Shown piece after piece: positions 1-10,849 of a stretch of 64,000 bases of DNA. Every line of letters begins with the position of its first letter. The stretch's first letter is position 1. Source of the stretch: Fragum whitleyi (taxonomy: Eukaryota > Mollusca > Bivalvia > Cardiida > Cardiidae); contig OX411544.1 in the NCBI GenBank assembly GCA_948146395.1, forward strand, positions 40,655,419-40,719,418, written 5' to 3'. The position numbers and the translations under genes were made by a program. Below the pieces are notes generated by a model. The model was not told the origin of the DNA. It ran no database searches and worked only from the letters and a program-made list of their open reading frames with translations.

Positions 1-115
1 AGGTTATAGTTGCTATCTAATTTAAAAAAGTTTTAACAAAATGTAAATTTCTCCCACATTTCACTGAGCAACAATATTGCAGTATGAAAATGTAAAGCAA
101 GTTGATTCTTTGCAG

Positions 116-262
116 GGGCTCTATACCAATGAATACAGCCTTCTACAGGAGAGATGACATTAATACAGAAATATCACCCTCAACATATACTGGCACCTCA
201 ACCTCTATCAATGCCAGAGAGAGTTTACTCATTTATTTAGAGGTTTCAGATATTTTTGAGAG
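116..262 (+). CDS. Third-last exon of an unidentified multi-exon gene
   Basis: The exon starts after a 3' splice site (gattctttgcag) and ends at AG before gtatgt. Read with one carried-in base it is open for 49 codons and ends in ARESLLIYLEVSDIFER. It is serine/threonine-rich in its first half and helix-like in its second. The reading frame continues without a break into exons at 1341-1415 and 2188-2221, and all three junctions are phase 2, which is the best evidence that the model is real. I do not recognise the protein; no signal peptide, membrane segment or catalytic motif is visible in this C-terminal part. Upstream exons lie outside the window. Confidence 0.62.
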
Positions 263-1340
263 GTATGTTTTCAAATTCATCATTTTTTTTTTCAAATGAT
301 TACCATTTTGATGTAGCAGTTATAACATATCAAGGATTTTGAGTTACATATTTTGTCCTTGGAAAAAAAAGAATATCTCTTGCACCACTTGGAGATAAAC
401 ACAATTACCATTTTTACACACAATTGCCATGCATGCTGAAAGAAAAGCAGCATTATGATGATAAAATTATTGGGTAGAAAATTCAAAAAATGTTCGATGT
501 CACCTGTACACTGTTTAAGGAAATTTAGGCGTGTAATGGAAAAAGGGGCCATGTGGATATTGTCCTGATTTAGTGAACCATGTCATGTCATGGAAAAAGT
601 GACTTCATAGTGCAATTGAAAGGAAACAACTCCCTATTTCAGTATTTATTTGGTTGATCCTTTCAAAGGTTATTCTTCAAGATGAAGAATAACCCTTTCA
701 TTCCTAAGATGCACAATCACAGTTAATGATAATGATAATCCTTTTGGCGGCCTATTTTGTGTTACAGTACTCTTGAACATTCACAATGTCATTATTTTCT
801 GGGTCAGTCAATCTGTTAACCAGTCTGGTCCATTTTGTCAAAACTCTTACTCCCTGCATTTATGATTAGATTTCAAAAGAACCTTGCACAATTGCTGCTC
901 TCAATCTTGAGAAGATGTTCAATTTTAAAGAAGTTGTCTGAAATTCTAAGGTGAACAGTAAAGGTAAAACACAACAATTACTATGTAAGAACTCATTGCC
1001 ACAATGATAATACTTGATATCACAGCCTGTTTTACTATAGGTAGCACTTATCCCTTATCATGCTGAACTCTGGATATAGATCTAGTCCTGTTTTTGACAT
1101 GATTATAGACAAAGATTAGCCTGGACACATGTAGAATGTATCAGTTGTATGTTCCTAATTAACCAGATTGTCATTATGATTGATTTCAATTAAATTAATG
1201 ACCAAAAAATATTTTCAGTTCCTTGATTTAATTCTGTATGGAAAGGGTAAAGATAATATACAATGTACAAATCTCAAGATAGTTTTTGGCTGTAAATAGT
1301 ATCCAATTAAAAAAAGTAATGTAAATGTACTGAATTTCAG
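263..1340 (+). other. Intron of the left-edge gene
   Basis: Starts gtatgt and ends tgaatttcag. It is AT-rich. I see no repeat family shared with the rest of the window and no convincing internal exon. Confidence 0.5.
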
Positions 1341-1415
1341 AATTTCATCTGACATTGGAGAAAGTTACATATTGAAGACACAACAGGCCAAAGAGACAGC
1401 AGGATTATTTAAGAG
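1341..1415 (+). CDS. Second-last exon of the left-edge gene
   Basis: A 75-bp exon between an acceptor (tgaatttcag) and a donor (AAGAG before gtgaat). Joined in phase 2 to the previous exon it reads ISSDIGESYILKTQQAKETA and then GLFKR. The composition (K, Q, E, A) suggests an amphipathic helix. Its length is a multiple of three, so skipping it would keep the frame. Product unknown. Confidence 0.62.
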
Positions 1416-2187
1416 GTGAATGTGTTCTTGACAAATATAATAATATTTTACTTAATTATATGATAAAAGATAGTTTTGTATAAAGCTTAGTTTGAATTTG
1501 ATTTAAGTCCACTTTCAACTTAATGACATGTACTTCATAGGGTCTGGTACATATGGTGCCCTGCTGTTTGGCTCATCTTCTTGCTCAAAGTGGGCTATGG
1601 TTATTCAGCTGTGTCTGTCCTCTATTGTGTGTCAATTATGTGTCAAGATCCTGTGTGCACTTACGAGGTCACACTTTGGTCTTCAAATGTTGAAATAAGA
1701 TCAGAATGAATATCTATCAGATCAGGGACGAGCTTGAAATTTGGCCGTCTAGGATCCAAAACTAGGTCACAAGGTTTAGTGGGGTCAAAATGAAGTCATA
1801 TGCCTAGTTTTGCCATCTTTGTAAGATTGATCCCCAACGACAGCACTTAATCTATCCTACTATTTGTCTTCCACCAATGGGTTGATAATAATAGACGCAT
1901 GAGGGATAGCAGCTGGTGGCTAGGAAAGAGTGTACTAGGAGTAATGGTGTGAGAAATACTATATATCCAATGTAACATGCTGCAATATGACTGAAAAATT
2001 GTTGAAAGCAGCGTAAAAAAAATTTCATACAAACAAACAAAGCCACCTTTGTGAACATATCCTCATGTAATGGAAAATGGCCCTCTTGTTGATCTTTAGC
2101 AAGAGTCCAGTGGGAGTATTTATAATACATAAAAACTCTTCAACCTGATTGTTTCATAATAATGTTACATTCATCTTATTGTTTCAG
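1416..2187 (+). other. Last intron of the left-edge gene, carrying a SINE
   Basis: Starts gtgaat and ends ttgtttcag. A 5'-truncated SINE lies at 1849-2041. The stretch 1540-1840 has two 'aggtcac'-containing half repeats that I cannot assign. Confidence 0.5.
1849..2041 (+). mobile_element. 5'-truncated tRNA-SINE inside an intron
   Basis: Matches the body and tail of the main SINE: 'ccaatgggttgataat', 'gatagcagctggtggctagg', 'gactgaaaaattgttgaaag', ending in an A/C-rich tail (aaacaaacaaa). The tRNA-like head is missing. Sense orientation within the gene. Confidence 0.75.
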
Positions 2188-2221
2188 ACTTATCCAAAAG
2201 AGCCTATCCAAAAGGAGCTAG
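2188..2221 (+). CDS. Terminal exon and stop of the left-edge gene
   Basis: After the acceptor ttgtttcag the phase-2 frame reads LIQKSLSKRS and stops at TAG (2219-2221). The C-terminus is basic. No AATAAA is obvious in the following 500 bases, so the 3' end of the transcript is not placed. An alternative terminal exon, also entered in phase 2, could lie at 6749-6866. Confidence 0.58.
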
Positions 2222-2723
2222 AACATTAGAAGTATCAGCCTTCCATCCACACAATACCTTTTAGTAAGAAGAAGTCACATTTCTGAAGAATGAAAGATAA
2301 CTGCTTACCACATCACTTGAAAAGGACAATCAATAGAGCCGAAAGTTATTTTAAGTTAATTGTTTTAATGCCTAAACAGAAAATTCCATGGATAAACAGT
2401 TAAATCTGCACCGCGCAACCACTCAATGAACTACCTAAGACTGGAGAAATATCACTAGTGTTTTTTCTACACTATTTCTAATGAAACCTAAGAATATACG
2501 AGTTTTAATGGTAATTTGTGTTTGTTTGAAGAACTTGATAATGATTGCTTAATGAAAGTGCCACTTTCATTAAGCGATCAAAGTGGTCTCTAAATAGAGG
2601 TAGTAAATTTGAAAGTGACTGTAAGCTCATGCTTTAGTCACAATCAACTTATATGAATTAGTCGGAACTAAGGTCATTAGAGCTTCTGACCTATAGCAAT
2701 GGTGTGTTTCTTGTCCACAAACT
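2222..2723. other. 3' flank of the left-edge gene
   Basis: Probable 3' UTR followed by AT-rich sequence. A short inverted repeat, 'aatgaaagtgcc' and 'actttcattaag', lies near 2552-2577. Nothing else recognised. Confidence 0.35.
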
Positions 2724-3550
2724 TTTTAGCTCACCTGAGCACACTGTGCTCCAGGTTAGCTATTAGGATCACCATGAGTCCGTCGTGCATCGTCTGTTGT
2801 CAACAATGCTAAAACTTCTTTTCTCCTGAACCTTTGGGCAGAATTCAATGAAACCTTGCCAGAATGTTCCTTTGGTGACCCTCTTTAAAAATTGTTCGCA
2901 AAATTTTGATTTGGCTGTAAATATGGGCGTGGCTTATGTTGAGCCTGAAATCTTTTAATAACATTTCCTCCTGAACCACAAACTTTCCTCCACAAAGTTT
3001 TTAGCGCACCTGAGCACAATGTGCTGAAGGTAAGCTATTAGGATCAGCAATGAGTCTGTTGTGCATCGTCTGTTGTCAACAACGTTAAAAACTTCTTCTC
3101 CTGAACCGTTTGGCCGATTTTTATAAAACCTTGCCAGAATGTTTCCTAGGTGACCCTTTTCAGAAATTCTTTGCAAAATTTTGATTGGCCCATAAATAAA
3201 GGCTTGGCAGGGCAGGGCTTATTTGAGCCTAAAATCTTTGAACAACATCTTCTCCTGAACCACTTCGCAGATTTCAATCATAGTGTTCCTTTGATGACCT
3301 TTTCAAATTATTTTTGAAAAATTTGATTTTCCAATAAATATAGCATGGCAGGGTGGGGCTTATTTTGAGCCTCCTCAGTAAAGAATTGGTGGACAGGGTC
3401 TATTTTTACATTAAATTCCTGGAATAACATCTTCTCTTCAACAATTAGGCAAATGTGAATGAAACTTTGTTAGAAAGTTTTTTGAATGGGTTCCACTGGA
3501 CCAATAAAATTCAGGTGAGCAGTCTAGGGCCCTTCTTGCCCTCTTGTTTT
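2724..3550 (+). mobile_element. HINE-like element, family A (copy 1, two overlapping 5' ends)
   Basis: Begins in a T run with AGCTCACCTGAGC and a hairpin (GAGCAC...GTGCT). The 3' side has the complementary TCAGGTGAGC (3511-3520), then hairpin AGGGC/GCCCT (3526-3542) and CTCTTGTTTT. A second 5' end at about 2998 shows that one copy has been inserted into or joined to another. The core repeat contains 'tctcctgaacca' and 'tttcaatgaaac' blocks also found in family B. Non-coding. Confidence 0.75.
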
Positions 3551-3771
3551 GTTATTGAAATAGTCAAATCTATAGTATACAGATATATCATGCTGTAGGC
3601 TTTCAAAGGAGTCATGCACTGTGTAATTGTTTGAGAAAATTTGAATTTGTGTTTGATACAGCTTTAAAAACTTGATGGTTAACTGAAGCTAGGAAGATTT
3701 ATGATTCTTGTCAAATGCATTATTCTCGATGAGTTATATATACCCAAGAAATTCCAATAACCCAAAATAAA

Positions 3772-3945
3772 ACAGACAAGAGTTGTTGATCTTGTTGTGC
3801 ATTGTACTGCGTCTTTATAGGATTTATCCACCTATGAAGTTACAAGTTGATAGCTGTTTTACTTTTGCAGATCAACTTCTGACAAAATCTTAGTCTTTAA
3901 AATTTCAAAGGGCAATAAATCTAAAATTATGCAAGAAAGAGTTTT
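3772..3945 (-). mobile_element. HINE-like family C fragment, left half (split by B1)
   Basis: The reverse complement matches the C core of 43.9-44.6 kb ('cagctatcaacttg', 'aggtggata', 'ttgccctttgaaattt'). It resumes at 4962 after the B1 element, so the two halves were one copy. Confidence 0.6.
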
Positions 3946-4961
3946 GAGCTCCGGTGGCTGAAAAGCCACTGGGGCTATTGTCATGGCGTTGTGTCCGTCG
4001 TGAGTCCATCCGAACGTCCATTTGTAAACTTTTTCTTTAAAAATCTTCTCCTCAAAAACTACTGGATGAATTTCAACCAAACTTCACAGGAATGATCCTT
4101 GGGTGACTCTCTTTCAAAGTTGTTCAAGAAATTTTGATCCAATGAAAAACATGGATGTAATGGGCATGGCTTATTTCCAAATATGGTAAAAAGTGACTTT
4201 TCTCAGATTCTAAATGATGGATACCAATAAAATTTTACATGAATGATCCTTGGGTGACCCTTTATTAGTCTACAAAAAGTTATTGTGATTGGATGGAAAA
4301 TATGGGCAGAGGTCATTTCTCTATATGTTATATAGTGGAAACTTTGAAATTCATTTTCTCAGAATGTAAGAGATGGATATCTATCAAATTTCACTAGAAT
4401 GATCCTTGAGTGACCCTTTATCACCAAAAATTATTGTGATCGGATGAAAAATTTGTATTTTATGGGCGGAGGTCATTTCTCTATATGTTATATAGTGGAA
4501 ACTTTGAAAAATCATTTTCTCAGAATCTAATTGTTTGATATCAACCAATTTTCACTTGAATGATCCTTGAGTGACTCTCTATCAGTCTACCAAAAATTAT
4601 AATGATTGGATGAAAAATGTGTTTTTTATGGGCGGAGGTCATTTCTCAAAATGTTATATAGTGGAAACTTTGAAAATCATTTTCTCAGAATGAAAGTGAT
4701 GGATATCAATCAAACATTTTTTTGTATGATCTTTGGGTGACCTATTATCATGCAGCCAAAAATGATTTTGATTGGATGAAAAACATGTCTTTTATGGGCG
4801 GAGGTCATTTCTATATATGTTATATAGATGAAACTTTGAAAATTATTTTCAACATCAGTAGAACCCATAATATCTAAAAAATCTAGTCAAAACTTTTATT
4901 TACTTTAACGAGAATTTCAAGCCTGTGGAGTGACTCAAGCCATTCATGGCTTTCTAGTTTT
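3946..4961 (+). mobile_element. HINE-like element, family B (copy 1), nested in a C element
   Basis: Starts after gtttt with GAGCTCCGGTGGCT, whose arm pairs with AGCCACTGG just downstream. The 3' side has AGCCTGTGGAGTG, a hairpin AAGCCAttcATGGCTT and then 'tctagtttt'. The core holds about four diverged units of roughly 170 bp with 'gggcggaggtcatttctc' and 'gaatgatccttgggtgaccc'. The GTCY tract is reduced to 'gtccgtcgtgagtccatcc'. Non-coding. Confidence 0.72.
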
Positions 4962-5115
4962 ATTCTTGTGCACTGCACTTCTCCTAAAGGAGATCTATCC
5001 ACTTTTGTTGAAGTTTCAAGCTGGTAGCTGTTAAAATTTTAGAAATATGCTCTAAGACCTAAGTTTACAAGGGGGCAATAACTCCAAATTTAGACAGGTA
5101 TGCTCAGGACATTTA
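4962..5115 (-). mobile_element. HINE-like family C fragment, right half
   Basis: Continues the C core interrupted by B1: 'cttgtgcactgcacttctcc', 'gatctatccac', 'gtttcaagctggtagctg', 'caataactccaaa', all in reverse orientation. Confidence 0.6.
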
Positions 5116-5307
5116 TACTGGCGGAAGGACTGACAAGAGACCATTACTAAATCCTCTTTGCAGAAACAACAGGGGTGGTGATTATCTTTGACTCATAATA
5201 TGAAGTTTACTAAGCATGTGCTTCCGGGGCTATAATCAGCACTAGGCTAGGGTTCTGAATGCCTTGCTCATACCAACATTACTTGTGCCAGGGTCAGGAT
5301 TTTAATT

Positions 5308-5530
5308 TTTTGTTTGAATGGAGTTCTACGCCGCTTTCAACAATCTTTCAGTTAAATCATGGCAAATGGAGCATGTAACAATTGATTCCTACTATAACTT
5401 TCACCAGTACTACCATAACACCCTTACCTAGCCTCCAACTGCTATCTCGCATAGGTCAACTATTATTGGTGAAAGACAATCAAACCTGGGACCTCCTGAC
5501 AGTCCGGTGTGCTACCAACTGTGATATGTC
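5308..5530 (-). mobile_element. tRNA-SINE, diverged
   Basis: The reverse complement has the main SINE order. On the + strand it reads the tail 'ggagttctacgccgctttca', then the body 'cctagcctccaactgctatc', and ends in a degraded tRNA head (ctgacagtccggtgtgctac...). Strongly diverged, hence old. Confidence 0.75.
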
Positions 5531-5575
5531 AGGATTTGAAATAACAACCTTCAATTCCTTTATGATCATAGTAGC

Positions 5576-6165
5576 CACCCTGACAACTTAGCCAAAGACG
5601 ACCTAATTTCTTGAATAGTAAGGCCTTGATAATGGACCTTGTCAAATGGCCTTCACCTTGACCTTCACTGATGCACATCGAAGCAGGAATCTTGACAGAT
5701 GGATTTGACCTTTTAGCATGACCTTGACACCTATAGATGTACATCACTGGATCTTTCATCATGCCAGTTATGAGACAGGGCATCTATGATATGCTTGAAT
5801 AAATATGAATAAACTGAACAATGAAAGGTTTTTGGTTATGTTCTTAAGAAGTTTGACCTTGACAGATGACCTTCTCCTTGTAACATGACCTTGACTTTGG
5901 AACCAGCAGATGCAGATCATTGAGATCTATCACCATGTCAAATATTAGCCTTGCATCTTTAAGTTTTTTGGTTAAGTTTTTGAGTTATCAACCTTGACAG
6001 ATGACCTTGACCTTGTCACATGACCTTGACTTTGGTACCAGCAGATGCAAATCATTGAGATCCTTATCATGCCAAATATGAGCCTTGTATGTTGAATAGG
6101 CTTGAAGATATTGCCAATGTTAAGCTTTTTGGTTAAATTTTGCAGATAGACGGACAACGGTAAAA
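5576..6165 (-). mobile_element. HINE-like element, family F (copy 3)
   Basis: The right end (its 5' side) contains cggacaacggtaaaacaata, complementary to the F start at 52.6 and 57.3 kb. The core repeats 'tgaccttgac' and 'atcatgcca' three to four times. These are the complement of the TCAAGGTCA-rich F core. The left end is degraded. Confidence 0.68.
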
Positions 6166-6748
6166 CAATATGCAATTTCTCATGTGCATGAGGCATTGGT
6201 CGGTCTAAACAACCACACAAATAAATCAGATTATTTGTTGACCGCCTGAGGAAGAGCTATAACCCTGTCTTTCTACATAGGGCTTGGGTCAGACCTTGTG
6301 GAAGCACTTACTAGCCAGAGGCTTTGCTTTGCATACATGGAATTGATAGAGAGTCAAGAACATTATCATTTCGATGGCTCCTTGCGAAAAAACTTGAAAC
6401 TTCCTATATGTTTATAGGGAGTTAATACGTTTTTTCGATAGGCTTTATGAAAATTAATACCATTTTCTCTGGGCAATAATCTTATTCATTTATGAAAACT
6501 CATATGTACTTTTTTGTTTATACATTTTAATTTCAATCCAAGATAAATGAACATTGGTAAAATTGGTATTGTGAAAATAATTCTTCCATGTAATTAGCTA
6601 TTACATTACCTAAAGGAAATGTTTTACTAGAAAAGATAATCAATTAAGAATGATAAATGAATAAATGCTAAAACAAACATTGCTTGTTTATTCAATATAA
6701 TTTCTGTGCTAAGAAAAATTCAATAAAATACCCCCCTTCTATTTTTAG
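6166..6748. other. Unassigned AT-rich sequence
   Basis: No repeat family or exon recognised; contains a short poorly conserved inverted repeat near 6395-6425. Confidence 0.3.
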
Positions 6749-6866
6749 CTTGGCTGTTTTCAAAGGAATTTTGTACAGCCCTGGTGTTGCTGTTGGAAGT
6801 TTCTTATTCTTTGGTGTGATTTGCATTATGAACAATACGATTCTTCATGAATGTTGGGCAGAATAA
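6749..6866 (+). CDS. Candidate terminal exon with a membrane-like segment (unidentified)
   Basis: A pyrimidine-rich acceptor (ccccccttctatttttag) is followed by 39 open codons ending in TAA (6864-6866). The peptide includes a hydrophobic stretch, SPGVAVGSFLFFGVICIM, then NNTILHECWAE, so it could be a last transmembrane helix with a short tail. Entry is phase 2, the same as the left-edge gene, so it could be an alternative last exon of that gene or belong to another. The stop overlaps an AATAAA. Chance open frame is possible. Confidence 0.3.
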
Positions 6867-7721
6867 ATTTCTCGTCTCAAGGATGATCCATATAGAAATT
6901 TGGAATCTTCTGTTTGAAACCATGGGAAAAAGGCCTTAATATGAATATCCTTGTTAGCGCTCTAAATTTTGTTCAAGTCTTTATACTAATTACAAATAAA
7001 ATTTATTGAACATATTAAGAAGATGGCAACCCAAAGAAAATTTCTGCCCAGTTTGAATGAAATTTGCCCATTGTTTTCTGAGATCTTGCATTTAGTTAAC
7101 CCCTTAGATGTAGTAGCTAACTAAAGTTATAGAGAAAGCACATGCCATGTTCCAAGAGATATCTTGAATAATAACTGAAAATGTTTGATAGGCTGCCAAC
7201 TCCAAGGCCTACATAATTACCAAATGTCAAAAACAACCAAGCTAAAAAGAATTGTACAAGTAAACCTCTTTCAACAATATTTCAGTTCTATAGTACAGCT
7301 ACCTATAATGTCCTGTTATTACTTACACCAGTTCAAACACATTATTCTAACTTCCAGCGTACCATTAGGGTTTGCTGCAAATTCAACTTTGTATGCAAAT
7401 TAGTTCTCTCGCAAACAGTTTGCTGCAAATTTTCAGCAAATATTTGGGAGAGGCAATATATTTTGGTAAGGGATGCTGTTGTCAGCTTAAGAAGGATTAA
7501 GGCAAATATCAAATTGAAATCAGCAGAATTCAGGATTCACTTTAGGGTTGTTAGTCTTGTGCTTTATTGATGGTGCTAACCAGACTTGGTGTTAATGTTA
7601 ACAGAAATGAAACCAGGTGGCAAATTGCCATAAGATATAGCCTTTCACACTGTTTGATGAAGAGTAGGACAGGGGATTTAAATTGAAGTCTTGAAATCAA
7701 CAAAGGCTAAAACTTGAAAAA
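6867..7721. other. Unassigned sequence
   Basis: AT-rich; a short direct repetition of 'ttgctgcaaatt' lies near 7370-7435. No gene, RNA or known repeat recognised. Confidence 0.3.
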
Positions 7722-8847
7722 CAAGGGGACCGTTGACCCTGGATCACTCACCTGAGATGAAAGCTCTATACCCTAGATCAGTTTAAGCAATCCCAGAAAA
7801 AAGAGATTTCACATATTTAATCATCCAGCTCTGTGAATTTAAACTCTTCAAAACTAATTGGGAGAATTAGGCAATATGATTTCTCATTTCAACCCTTCCT
7901 ACCTAATTGGGTTAAATTGGCAATTTGATTTCTATCATCTTATCTTTACCAAATAAAGGCTGTTGGAGCTCTGGTTGAGATGAAGAAATTTTGAAGATTT
8001 CTAAATTGATACCTGAGAACTACCCCCTCCCCTTATTATTCTAAACCTGTTGGCAAAAGAGACTTGATTATAGCTATCAAAATAAAGATCAATGAACTGA
8101 TGAATCATGCCAAATCTACAGGCTGTTGGGGACCTGGTTTAGAAAGAGAAGAATTTTGAAGATGTCTTATTTGGTCAGAGTCCTACCAACTCTTACCCGT
8201 TGCTCTGCCCCTGGTCGTAACCCTGTCGTGATTTTAGCTACTTGATAATTATGAGCTGATTATCCATGACAAATTTTAAGCCTGTAGGGGTCATGGTTCA
8301 GTAGAAGCAGATATCTTAAAGATTTCTAGTTTGATCCAACATGTTCCCCCTCCCCAAAATGCTCTGCCTGTCCAAAACTAATGATTCAAGCTCTTTTAAT
8401 AAAGGTTATTGAGCTGATGATCCATGCAAAATTTCAAGGCTGTTCAGCCTCTGGTTCATTAGAAGAAGTATTTGGAATTAGCTAATTTGATCAAAGTTCT
8501 ACCCCCTCCCCCCCCTGGTGCTCTGCCTCTGGTGGCCCAACATTAATGATTTTAGCTATTTTGATGAAGGTCTATGAGCTGATAATCTATACCAAATTGT
8601 AGAGCATCTGGTTCAGATCAAGATGAATTTTAAAGATTTTTTTTTAAAAAAATCACTTTTGTTGCCATGGCATAGTTTTCAACCAATTTTAATTCTTTTA
8701 GTTATTCTGGGGAACATTCCTTTGAAAGTTGGTGTAAATCGGCCTAGTAGTAAAGGAAGAGTTTTTGTTTAAATATTTTTGACAGACAACAGACGAACAG
8801 CGGGTGATCATAATAGCTTACATGAGCACTTTGTGCTCAGGTGAGCT
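7722..8847 (-). mobile_element. HINE-like element, family A (copy 2)
   Basis: Reads right to left. The 5' end is AGCTCACCTGAGC with its hairpin partner (8820-8847). The core is a tandem of about 170-200 bp units containing 'gagctgatgatccatgc' and 'ctccccctc' blocks. The 3' side near 7745 has CTCAGGTGAG, an imperfect hairpin (GGGACCGTTGACCCT on the + strand), and cttgtttttc. The outer arms match copy 1 while the core differs, so families share ends but not always cores. Confidence 0.72.
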
Positions 8848-9132
8848 GAAATGCTAGGTAGATTTATGATCCATTTGCACTGCACTCTAACCATGAGAAG
8901 AATATAATTGCCAGATTTTTTGTCAGGATGAAAGACTAATGGTCTGGACAGAGAAGTGGTCACCACCTGAAAGACACTGGATGCTACGGGTGATCACATT
9001 ATATGTCCCATCTTTCGTTGGGCATATAAAAATGTCCACAACAGCTGCCTCAAACACATCATAGCTATTTACACCTATAGAACTAACAAATATGAAAGTC
9101 CCAAAGATATCTGATTGGAAAAAGAGAACCAC
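8848..9132. other. Unassigned sequence
   Basis: Lies between a family A element and a family G element; nothing recognised. Confidence 0.3.
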
Positions 9133-9395
9133 CTACGGATGCCTACACTCGGCTTTTGAGTGCTGGATGGGGAAATAATTAAGTTGAAAAAGGGGCATTA
9201 TTTGCACAAAATGCATCTAGAGTTATTCCCCTTAAAAGTATAGTTTGATCTTTTGGTGGTGAACATGTGTACCAAGTTTCAAGTCAATACCTTCAGTAGA
9301 GCTAGAGATATCACAAAATTTCAAAGTTTTTGCACAACAACGACGCCCTAGACAACAACACCAAGGCAATAGCAATACCTCAGGTTTTCTCTGAA
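9133..9395 (-). mobile_element. Family G repeat (copy 1), possible HINE-like relative
   Basis: The reverse complement carries 'gacttgaaacttggtacaca', 'tgttcaccaccaaaagatca', 'gcaaataatgccccttt' and ends in CACTC aaaagcc GAGTG, a short hairpin. The same order occurs at 27990-28215 and 48919-49205, and in part at 19905-20030. In place of (GTCY)n the 5' part has GTCGTTGTTG-type repeats. Confidence 0.62.
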
Positions 9396-10247
9396 AACAA
9401 CGAGCTATCAAATCTTGTGTAAAAGGTACACATGTATCTGGCTTGCAAACGTCATTGGAACAATAAAACTTTCGATATTTTCTTTCACGCTGAATTTAGC
9501 CCTGTGTCCTGTTTTCTTTTTGCCTCAATTTTTCATCTATAACTTTCCCTGGCCAGCCCACATGTCATATAGTTCAAGTGGATTATCCGAATCTAAGGTC
9601 CTGAAATGAGCCTCTACTCCTCCTGCAAATAGAAATAGGGGTATCCACTAAACCTCATTTCATTCTGGTTTAGTCTTTACATTACATCACTTATCCTTTT
9701 CACAGAAACATGTATTGCCATAGTTGTTGACTTATTGCCAAACAGAATCTTGCATAGATTTTCCAAATATATGATGGTCATTCTACCATGCTATATTTTC
9801 ATATTCATATTTCCTTAGGTCTATTACAGACAGCAAAACATAATTTTTGTCTGTCAGCTCCTAGGCGAAAGGTCTAAATAAAATTGCATAAATGAGTCAG
9901 GATTAAATGGGCTTGACAATTTCTCCTTTAACTTAAATCACTTGAGAATATGGCAAAGATTTGGAAATTATCTTCCATATCTGTACTAAAATAAATACTG
10001 AAAGACCAACAAGTGCAAAGCAATATACCCCCTCTTCTTCGAAGGGGGGGGGGGCATTATAATAGAATACCCCAGATAATCAATATTTAAGTAATAACCC
10101 TTCTTCTGCAACCTTGCTATTTGAGGTATAAATCTTCAAATTTGCTTCAAAGTGTATATTTTGATGCAGAATTAATAAAGCAAGTACAATTGAAATCCAT
10201 TTTTAATTGGAAGTGATATGCTCCAGATTGCCTGAATTTTGATGTTT
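9396..10247. other. Unassigned sequence with a G-run hairpin
   Basis: A C4...G12 hairpin lies at 10027-10057 (cccctcttcttcgaagggg and a longer G run). Otherwise AT-rich with no recognised gene. Confidence 0.3.
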
Positions 10248-10527
10248 GTTTGTCTTGATGGGGTTTTACGACGCTTTTAACAAAATTTCAGTCATATTGC
10301 GGCTGCTGGAGCACCTAAAAATGGATTCCTGATATTTCTCACACTTGTACTACCATTACATCCTTTTCTAGCCTCCAGCTGCTATCACACAACAAAGGTC
10401 TACAATTATCAAACAATTGATGGTGATACAAACAGGTGGAAAGTGTAAGTGCTGTTGTTGGGGACCTAACCCAAGACCTCTAGTTTGACAGTCAGGTGCA
10501 CTAACAACTGCGCTATGATGGCTGCTA
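10248..10527 (-). mobile_element. tRNA-SINE, near full length, old
   Basis: The + strand reads 'ggggttttacgacgctttta', the 'cctagcctccagctgctatc' body, then 'gacagtcaggtgcactaaca' and 'ctgcgctatgatggc' (degraded tRNA head with A box). Several small insertions and substitutions from the family consensus. Confidence 0.82.
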
Positions 10528-10759
10528 GCAAAATTTCAACAATTGACCTTGAGCTTCAACTTTCAGCTAAACAAAAGTTTACAATATATCCGAAAGTTTC
10601 CGTTTCAATTAGCAAATCTTCTCATGACCGTGTTCTATTCGAGCTTTAACGGTATTTGTTCAAAATCTATTCATAAATGTTTAGATTCTAGTCTGGACAA
10701 AGTTGGAAGTGCAGACTCCTCATTCAACTACTTACCCAAAAATACCCATATATATAGAG

Positions 10760-10849
10760 GTTGATCATGTCGGACTTGGAACAGGCCCTGGTGGTGGCTC
10801 AGCAGGCTCTTTCTTTCCGGCAGGAAATCAAACAATAACCCTTTTCCTG
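10760..10849 (+). CDS. Candidate orphan exon (unidentified, glycine-rich)
   Basis: A short AG-ending tract (tatatatagag) precedes 90 bases open in phase 0, followed by the donor gtatgc. The peptide has GLGTGPGGGSAGSFFPAGNQ followed by TITLFL; runs of G, S and P with an aromatic pair look more like selected coding sequence than chance. No partner exon was found, and the acceptor lacks a long pyrimidine tract. Unknown product. Confidence 0.25.

Noticed and set aside
4100..4900. Family B units as conserved coding exons
   Set aside because: The repeating blocks shift frame between units and carry HINE ends.
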